DNA of 6,217 bases, taken from Treponema sp. GTDB lineage: Bacteria; Spirochaetota; Spirochaetia; Treponematales; Treponemataceae. The DNA lies in NCBI GenBank assembly GCA_024691265.1, contig JAILNT010000175.1, positions 1-6,217 on the forward strand, in the 5' to 3' direction. The position numbers and the translations under genes are program-made. Below the pieces are notes generated by a model, which was not told where the DNA came from, made no database searches, and saw nothing but the letters and a program-made list of their open reading frames with translations. Shown in pieces: positions 1-4,304 of the stretch; position 1 is the stretch's first letter; every line of letters starts with the position of its first letter.

Positions 1-422
1 TAAAGATTTCCGATACTATTTTGAATAAAAATGGTCCTTTAACAGAAGAAGAAAAGAAAATAATGGAAAATCATACCATTATAGGTGGTATTCTTGCTAA
101 AAAAATTCTTGGTAATAATGTTTCTCCTAAAATGGTTCAAATGGCAAGTGATGTTGCCCGTTATCATCATGAAAGATGGGACGGAAAAGGATATCCAGAC
201 GGTCTTAAAGAAACTGAAATACCTGTTTGTGCCCGCATAATGGCTGTTGCAGATGTTTTTGATGCTCTTATTTCAAAAAGAGTTTATAAAGATGCCGTTT
301 CGGTTGAAGAAGCCTTTGTTATGATGAAAAGTGAATCTGGAAGTCATTTTGACCCTGAAATTATAGATGTTTTTATGCAGCTTCATGAAGAATTATTGAT
401 AGAAACCTCAAAAAACTCTTAA
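1..422 (+). CDS. HD-GYP domain protein, C-terminal part (5' end outside window)
   Basis: Probable cyclic-di-GMP phosphodiesterase of the HD-GYP class, or a response regulator with that output domain. The frame is open from base 3 to the TAA at 420-422. The first visible residues, KISDTILNKNGPLT, match the stretch just after the HDxGK motif, so the gene begins upstream; the TTG at 21 is internal and not a start. The visible part is canonical: a metal-ligand His in ENHTIIG (about nt 72), the signature HHERWDGKGYP (nt 165-197), and AVADVFDAL, whose first Asp (nt 252-254) is the last metal ligand of the family. It ends soon after the SHFDPEIIDVF segment usual for the end of the domain, so nothing is fused C-terminally. 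Known for the family: hydrolysis of c-di-GMP to pGpG/GMP in the cytoplasm. Inferred: active, since every visible motif residue is kept. The N-terminal sensory or receiver part cannot be judged. No clear terminator follows it. Confidence 0.9.
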   Translation, partial: KISDTILNKNGPLTEEEKKIMENHTIIGGILAKKILGNNVSPKMVQMASDVARYHHERWDGKGYPDGLKETEIPVCARIMAVADVFDALISKRVYKDAVSVEEAFVMMKSESGSHFDPEIIDVFMQLHEELLIETSKNS

Positions 423-435
423 GTATTTGTTTAGC

Positions 436-464
436 TTGTACACAGTGTTTTTTTATGATATGCT
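436..464 (+). promoter_or_regulatory. Possible sigma-70-type promoter upstream of glyS
   Basis: TTGTAC (436-441) and TATGCT (459-464) are 17 bp apart; a better but differently spaced -10-like TATGAT overlaps at 454-459. The -35 match is only 3 of 6. It is listed because it sits in the 108-bp AT-rich gap before glyS. That gap has no convincing terminator, so read-through from the HD-GYP gene is also possible. Confidence 0.25.
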
Positions 465-516
465 ATTCGATATTTTAGTAAATATTGAGCACTCTATATT
501 TTTTTGCGTGTTCATC

Positions 517-522
517 AGGAGA
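517..522 (+). promoter_or_regulatory. Ribosome binding site that sets the glyS start
   Basis: AGGAGA lies 8 nt before the ATG at 531. The frame stays open upstream to a TTG at 504, which would add nine residues. Only the ATG has a Shine-Dalgarno sequence at normal distance, so translation is placed at 531. Confidence 0.8.
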
Positions 523-530
523 TATTTGTT

Positions 531-1997
531 ATGGCAGATCAGGCAGATCATAAATGCACATTGGACAAAATCATAAGCCTTTGTAAAAGACGTGGTTTTG
601 TATATCAGGCTAGTGAAATCTATGGTGGACAGGCAGGTGCCTGGGATTACGGTCCTTTGGGTGTAGAATTTAAGAGAAACATTCAGAATGCATGGTGGCA
701 TTATATGACACAGCTTCATGATGATGTTATTGGTCTTGATTCTTCAATTTTTCAGCATCATACAACATGGAAAGCTTCTGGACATGTAGACCACTTTTCT
801 GACCCTATGGTTGACTGTCTTGAATGTAATGCTCGTCACAGAGCAGATAAACTTATTGAAGATTGGTGTGCTGCAAATAATTTCACAACAGATAAGCCTG
901 TTGATACAATGACTCATGAAGAAATGAAAGCTTTTATTGATGAGCACATTGATTGTCCTACTTGTAACAGCAAAAATAGAAAGTATACTCCAGTTCGTGA
1001 ATTCAATCTTATGTTTAAGACATATCAGGGACCTATTGCAGATGAATCTCATCTTATCTATTTGCGTCCTGAGACTTGTCAGGGAATCTTTACAGATTTC
1101 AAGAATATTGTTCAGTCTAACCGTATGAAGGTTCCTTTTGGTGTTGCTCAGGTAGGTAAGTCATTCCGTAACGAGATTATTTTTAAGAACTTTATTTTCA
1201 GAACATGTGAATTTGAACAGATGGAAATGGAGTATTTCTGTAAGCCTGGTACAGAAGATGAAACTTTCGAGCGTTGGAGAAAAGAACGCTGGGCATTCTA
1301 TTTGAAGTATGGTATTCCAGAAAATCAGCTCAAATGGCATCATCATGATAAGCTTGCTCACTATGCAAAAGATGCTTACGACATTACATACAATTTCCCA
1401 ATCGGCTTTGAGGAAATTGAGGGTATTCATTCTCGTACAGACTTTGATTTGAGTCAGCATATGGAATACTCAAAGAAAGATTTGAGCTATATGGATCAGG
1501 AAGACGGCAATAAGAAGTATGTTCCTTATGTTGTTGAAACTTCTGCTGGTTTGAACCGTAATTTCCTTATGTTCTTGTGTGAAGCTTATGAAGAGCAGAA
1601 TGTTGCTGCAGAAGGCGAGAAAGAAGATATAAGAACTGTTCTTCATCTTGACCCACGCTTAGCTCCTATAACAGTAGGTGTTCTTCCTTTGATGAAGAAA
1701 GATGGACTTGCTGAGAAGGCTAAGGAAATACAGCACATGTTGAAAGAAGATTTCGTTACTGATTATGACCAGAGTGGTACTGTTGGAAAACGTTATCGTC
1801 GTCAAGATGAAGTTGGTACTCCATTCTGCGTAACTGTAGATTATGATACTTTGGATAAAGAAAGTCCTAACTATGATACTGTAACTCTTCGTTATAGAGA
1901 CAGTATGGAACAGGAAAGAGTTGCTTTGAAAGACCTTGTTGGAAAAATCCAGCAGGAGATTCGCAATTATAAGCCTGTTGTAAGAACAGACAGATAG
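531..1997 (+). CDS. glyS: Glycyl-tRNA synthetase, alpha2 homodimeric type
   Basis: Class IIa synthetase that charges tRNA-Gly with glycine using ATP in the cytoplasm. It is 488 residues, a usual length for the bacterial single-chain alpha2 enzyme (often called glyS or glyQS). In order: motif 1 region with AWDYGPLGVEFKRNI (about 37-51) and WKASGHVDHFSDP (80-92); two Cys pairs, CLEC (96-99) and CPTC (142-145), that may bind zinc; REFNLMF (156-162); the glycine pocket segment YLRPETCQGIF (177-187); motif 2 as FRNE (212-215), R224, F228 and E232; EGIHSRTDFDL (297-307); motif 3 as SAGLNR (338-343). The anticodon-binding domain runs from about 368 to the end, with LDPRLAPITVGVLPL and GKRYRRQDEVGTPF (419-432). 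Synthetase motif 2 (FRxE, RxxxFxxxE) is complete. Cysteines replace commoner residues at 183 (ETAQG to ETCQG) and 226 (RxREF to RTCEF). The AKR gene follows after 38 bp on the same strand, so the two may be cotranscribed. Confidence 0.97.
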   Translation: MADQADHKCTLDKIISLCKRRGFVYQASEIYGGQAGAWDYGPLGVEFKRNIQNAWWHYMTQLHDDVIGLDSSIFQHHTTWKASGHVDHFSDPMVDCLECNARHRADKLIEDWCAANNFTTDKPVDTMTHEEMKAFIDEHIDCPTCNSKNRKYTPVREFNLMFKTYQGPIADESHLIYLRPETCQGIFTDFKNIVQSNRMKVPFGVAQVGKSFRNEIIFKNFIFRTCEFEQMEMEYFCKPGTEDETFERWRKERWAFYLKYGIPENQLKWHHHDKLAHYAKDAYDITYNFPIGFEEIEGIHSRTDFDLSQHMEYSKKDLSYMDQEDGNKKYVPYVVETSAGLNRNFLMFLCEAYEEQNVAAEGEKEDIRTVLHLDPRLAPITVGVLPLMKKDGLAEKAKEIQHMLKEDFVTDYDQSGTVGKRYRRQDEVGTPFCVTVDYDTLDKESPNYDTVTLRYRDSMEQERVALKDLVGKIQQEIRNYKPVVRTDR

Positions 1998-2023
1998 TCT
2001 TTAGACTATTTATCTAATTTAAT

Positions 2024-2028
2024 CAGGA
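2024..2028 (+). promoter_or_regulatory. Ribosome binding site of the AKR gene
   Basis: CAGGA lies 7 nt before the ATG at 2036, within the 38-bp gap after glyS. No promoter is evident in the gap, which supports translation from a glyS-AKR transcript. Confidence 0.5.
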
Positions 2029-2035
2029 TTTTTTT

Positions 2036-2797
2036 ATGGAATATGTAGCTCTTGGTGGAACTAATCTTTTGGTAAGTCATACGTCTTTTGGTGCTATGAG
2101 CTTAAGTGAGCTTCCTAGTGATGAAGATGCAGCACAGCTTGTTCATAAGGCTTATGAAGGCGGTATTAATTTTTTTGATACTGCACATTCTACTCCTGAA
2201 AGCGAAAGAAGATTAGGAAAAGTACTTCGTGGTATGCGTCATGATGTATTTCTTGCTACCAAATCTGATGCAAAAACAGCTGATGGGCTTGTAAAAGACC
2301 TTGAAGAAAGTCTTGAAGCTTTACAGTGTACTAATGTCGATTTATTCCAGATAGAAAATCCTGAAAAAGTTCCACTTATCGGAGCTGATGACGGACTTTA
2401 TGCTGCTTTAGCTAGTCTGAAAGCTTCTGGTAAAGTGGGACATATTGGTGTTGTTACAGAGTCTTTAGAAATTGCAAGTCTTGTTGTAGACAGTGGTTTA
2501 TATGAAACTCTACAGATGCCTTTTAATGTTCTTTGTGGAAAAGAAGCTCTTTCTATAGTTGAACGTTGTAATGATAAAGATATAGGCTTTATTGCAATGC
2601 AGCCTTTATGTGGAGGCGTTGTTTCAAATATTCCTATTGCTTACGGTTTTCTTAATCAGTTTGATAATGTTATTCCTGTTTGGGGTGTTCGTAATGGGGA
2701 AGAGCTTCAACAGATTTTATATTTTACAGAGCACCCACCTATTATTGATGATGCTTTTAAGCTTGAAGCAGAAAAATTACGCCAGTTTTTCAACTGA
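2036..2797 (+). CDS. Aldo/keto reductase-fold protein with altered catalytic tetrad
   Basis: This belongs to the aldo/keto reductase (AKR) superfamily: cytoplasmic TIM-barrel proteins that usually reduce carbonyls with NADPH. It is 253 residues, short against the usual 280-330. Family features: LGGTNLLVSHTSFGAM (6-21), GGINFFDTAHSTPESERRLGK (42-62), FLATK (72-76), VDLFQIENPE (101-110), GKVGHIGVV (132-140), QMPFNVL (160-166), IGFIAMQPLCGG (183-194) and IPVWGVRNGEELQQIL (213-228), the last resembling the cofactor-binding end of the barrel. Of the tetrad Asp-Tyr-Lys-His, D48 and K76 are kept. The Tyr position appears to be T53 and the His position E107. Glu for His is known in the 5-beta-steroid reductases (AKR1D), but loss of the Tyr general acid is not expected of a normal carbonyl reductase. 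The fold is well supported; the reaction and substrate are unknown, and a non-catalytic role is possible. It lies 38 bp behind glyS, which says little about its job, and converges on the second HD-GYP gene. Confidence 0.85.
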   Translation: MEYVALGGTNLLVSHTSFGAMSLSELPSDEDAAQLVHKAYEGGINFFDTAHSTPESERRLGKVLRGMRHDVFLATKSDAKTADGLVKDLEESLEALQCTNVDLFQIENPEKVPLIGADDGLYAALASLKASGKVGHIGVVTESLEIASLVVDSGLYETLQMPFNVLCGKEALSIVERCNDKDIGFIAMQPLCGGVVSNIPIAYGFLNQFDNVIPVWGVRNGEELQQILYFTEHPPIIDDAFKLEAEKLRQFFN

Positions 2798-2800
2798 CGT
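2771..2800 (-). terminator. Probable intrinsic terminator of the second HD-GYP gene, inside the AKR 3' end
   Basis: The arms 2779-2787 and 2792-2800 pair over nine positions with one mismatch (2782/2797) and a 4-nt loop. On the - strand the stem is followed by AATTTTTC (2778-2771), a short U-rich tail, 18 nt past the HD-GYP stop codon. On the + strand the following sequence is only loosely T-rich, so the - strand is the better-supported direction. It overlaps the last codons of the AKR gene. Confidence 0.5.
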
Positions 2801-2817
2801 AACAATATAATTTGATT

Positions 2818-4083
2818 TTATAGCTTTTGTCCTGAAGATTCCTTGTCTATATCTTTATTTGGTACAAAAACTTTTGCAATGTCTTTTAATTCATTGTTAT
2901 TCAAAACACGGACAATCTTTAAATCTGTTTCATTAGTTTTTATATATACAGGTTTACCATCTTTATAACTTCCAATTAATTGTACAATAGGTGTTCTTGG
3001 AGAAGTTGTTATAGTGTCTATAACCTGTGCTATCTTTCCATTTATAAGATATACATAAGAGCCTACAGGGAATAAACTTACACTACAAAGAAGTGCTTTT
3101 ATTACAGTTGGGTCGTAATATTTTGATTCATTTCTTAACATTTCAACTATAGCTTCATAAGTTGATTTTGCTTCTCTATATTCTCTTGAAGATGTAATTG
3201 ATTCATAAGAACATGCTACAAATATAATTTTTGCATAAATAGAAATCTTATCTCCTGTAAGCTTTCTTGGATATCCTGTTCCTCTTTCATTTTCATGATG
3301 ATTTAGTACAGCATTTAAAATGTCATCTGAAAAACCATTATCATTGAGAATCTTAAAACTTAATAATGGGTGTGATTTTATTTTCGCCCTTTCATAAGCT
3401 GTAAGATTTTTATCAGTCATGTAAAACTGTGGAGGAAGTCTTATCATTCCTATTTCATGCAACATGCAGGCTACTGCAAGTTCTTCGAGTTTACTCAAAG
3501 GCATATTAAGATATAAGCCTAAAATTATTGCTATTATGGAAGACCGCACACTATGAGCAATAAGAAAGTCTTTAGAAATTTTTTTTATTGTTGGATTTAT
3601 TCTAAGAATGAATCTTTTATTGTTCTGTACGTAGCTACACAAATCTTTTGCTGCTGCAAATACATCTTCAGAGTCAAATTCTTTATGTGTTGCATAATGA
3701 GTATAGATGTCTAATATATAGTCCGCATAAGCATTATATACAGCTTTTGCAGTTGTCATCTTTTCTTCATCGTGTTCATAAGGGTTTTGTGTATCAGAAA
3801 TATTTGTTAAATCAAAATTATCAAGAGTTTCTTTTAGTTTTTCGTAAGGTTTTTTAGTGTCCTTATTACGGGCTGCGTCTTCATCTGCTTTTGACGGCGT
3901 AATAGCAGCAAGACCTATAACGCCATTGGAATATACTTTATCAAATCTCCATTTATTAAGAAGTTTTATTAAAGAACTTGAGAAAGGAACAACTTTATCT
4001 ATAAGTTGAAAAGACTTATCTAAATAAACATTTTCTGTATATCTTGTATCAACTTTTATGTCTTTTACATTATATTCGTTCAT
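2818..4083 (-). CDS. HD-GYP-related protein with degenerate metal site
   Basis: 421 residues. An N-terminal region (1 to about 170) of unrecognised type contains a charged linker (about 65-112). An HD-GYP domain follows (about 172-335), then a short beta-rich tail (FPVGSYVYLINGKIAQVID, 338-356) often seen after HD-GYP domains. Aligned by eye, the domain keeps H177 (AHSVR), H209, H238, H262-H263 and the GTGYP signature (268-272). It departs at several key positions: HDxGK is HEIGM (209-213), the Asp of HHExxDGxGYP is R267, and the Asp of VADxxDAL is C291 (VACSYESI). The usual extra Glu four residues before the first His is F173. A standard iron centre therefore looks unlikely. It could be a c-di-GMP-binding or protein-interaction module, or a weak or altered phosphodiesterase. 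No signal peptide or membrane segment is evident. The ATG at 4083 has GAGGG 5 nt upstream. It has a likely promoter of its own and lies downstream of a terminated structured RNA region. Confidence 0.85.
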   Translation of the reverse strand: MNEYNVKDIKVDTRYTENVYLDKSFQLIDKVVPFSSSLIKLLNKWRFDKVYSNGVIGLAAITPSKADEDAARNKDTKKPYEKLKETLDNFDLTNISDTQNPYEHDEEKMTTAKAVYNAYADYILDIYTHYATHKEFDSEDVFAAAKDLCSYVQNNKRFILRINPTIKKISKDFLIAHSVRSSIIAIILGLYLNMPLSKLEELAVACMLHEIGMIRLPPQFYMTDKNLTAYERAKIKSHPLLSFKILNDNGFSDDILNAVLNHHENERGTGYPRKLTGDKISIYAKIIFVACSYESITSSREYREAKSTYEAIVEMLRNESKYYDPTVIKALLCSVSLFPVGSYVYLINGKIAQVIDTITTSPRTPIVQLIGSYKDGKPVYIKTNETDLKIVRVLNNNELKDIAKVFVPNKDIDKESSGQKL

Positions 4084-4090
4084 TAAAACC

Positions 4091-4095
4091 CTCTT
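4091..4095 (-). promoter_or_regulatory. Ribosome binding site of the second HD-GYP gene
   Basis: On the - strand AGAAGAGGG precedes TTTTA and the ATG at 4083. The GAGGG core can in principle pair with the CCCUC in the upstream structured RNA element (see findings). Confidence 0.5.
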
Positions 4096-4104
4096 CTATT
4101 TACA

Positions 4105-4135
4105 ATTATATCGGTAGATATGTGGCTTTTGTAAA
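4105..4135 (-). promoter_or_regulatory. Likely promoter of the second HD-GYP gene
   Basis: On the - strand TTTACA (4135-4130, 5 of 6 to the -35 consensus) is followed by TATAAT (4110-4105, 6 of 6). The spacer is 19 bp, longer than the ideal 17; an overlapping GATATA gives 17. It sits between the terminator (4147-4186) and the ATG at 4083 and would give a leader of roughly 15-20 nt containing only the ribosome binding site. Confidence 0.5.
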
Positions 4136-4146
4136 GATATGCGGAC

Positions 4147-4186
4147 AAAAAAAAAGTTGAAAAACTCTCACACAGTTTCTCAACTT
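4147..4186 (-). terminator. Strong intrinsic terminator
   Basis: On the - strand a 13-bp stem (arms 4186-4174 and 4166-4154) closes a 7-nt loop. The stem's last U residues run into a T9 tract (4155-4147). The pair 4179/4161 is G.U in the - strand RNA but A.C on the + strand, so the stem is continuous only on the - strand. It ends transcription of the Maf-type gene and/or of a small RNA from the intergenic region, 63 nt before the HD-GYP start codon. Confidence 0.85.
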
Positions 4187-4259
4187 CATATGATAAAAGA
4201 AAGCCAGAATAAGGAGGGCATTCCTTGGGCCATCTGGATGTTGTTTTGATCCAAGTAAC

Positions 4260-4296
4260 TTTTATCACCAGACAAATAAATTATCGGGTGATAAAA
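4260..4296. repeat. 10-bp perfect inverted repeat
   Basis: TTTTATCACC (4260-4269) and GGTGATAAAA (4287-4296) flank a 17-nt AT-rich loop. The outer part recurs as TGATAAAAG at 4191-4199, a direct repeat of the right arm 98 bp away, so the middle copy has two possible partners. The first arm lies 8 nt past the Maf-type stop codon. There is no T tract directly after it on either strand, so it is not itself an intrinsic terminator. Confidence 0.7.
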
Positions 4297-4304
4297 AGCA
4301 AACT

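Larger units (their letters stand above)
4147..4298 (-). ncRNA. Candidate structured RNA: leader/attenuator or small RNA, family not recognised
   Basis: The region lies between the Maf-type stop (4305) and the terminator. In - strand order it holds three related segments. A (TTTTATCACC, 4296-4287) pairs perfectly over 10 bp with B (GGTGATAAAA, 4269-4260). B can instead pair over 9 bp with C (CTTTTATCA, 4199-4191). The B-C helix would enclose 4258-4200, about 59 nt, which is near 47% GC while the neighbouring intergenic DNA is near 31%. This central part has its own possible short helices: TGGAT/ATCCA, AAGGA/TCCTT with loop ATGCCC, and alternative CTTGG/CCAAG and CCAGA/TCTGG pairings. Then comes the terminator. 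This resembles an aptamer plus terminator platform, or a terminated 3'-UTR-derived small RNA. I checked by eye for TPP, cobalamin, SAM, purine, glycine, c-di-GMP-I, fluoride, ZTP, preQ1 and T-box signatures and saw none. A 61-codon GTG-initiated frame (4268-4083) crosses the whole terminator and is not judged coding. Confidence 0.45.

Noticed and set aside
441..454. CACAGTG followed by T7 after the first HD-GYP gene, resembling a terminator
   Set aside because: The stem is only 3 bp with a 1-nt loop and cannot act as an intrinsic terminator.
504..530. Nine-residue N-terminal extension of GlyRS from TTG 504
   Set aside because: The ATG at 531 has a good AGGAGA at 8 nt; the TTG has none.
744..1460. 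Antisense open frames within glyS (744-1052, 1161-1460) and similar frames inside the AKR, HD-GYP and Maf-type genes
   Set aside because: They lie wholly inside strongly supported genes, resemble no family, and are frame shadows.
1994..2009. Palindrome at the glyS stop codon (ATAGTC-loop-GACTAT)
   Set aside because: Only a 6-bp AT-rich stem with no T tract after it; too weak to call a terminator, and the close AKR gene suggests read-through.
4083..4268. 61-codon GTG-initiated frame on the - strand overlapping the HD-GYP start by one base (TAATG)
   Set aside because: It runs through the whole 13-bp terminator hairpin and T9 tract, has a low-complexity composition where it does so, and has no ribosome binding site. 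The TAATG overlap is tempting but the RNA structure explains the sequence better.
4147..4298. Integron attC site, MITE or retron msr/msd explanation for the inverted repeats
   Set aside because: No GTTRRRY/RYYYAAC core pair, no target-site duplication, no integrase, transposase or reverse transcriptase in the window, and the T9 tail with G.U pair fits a transcribed terminator.
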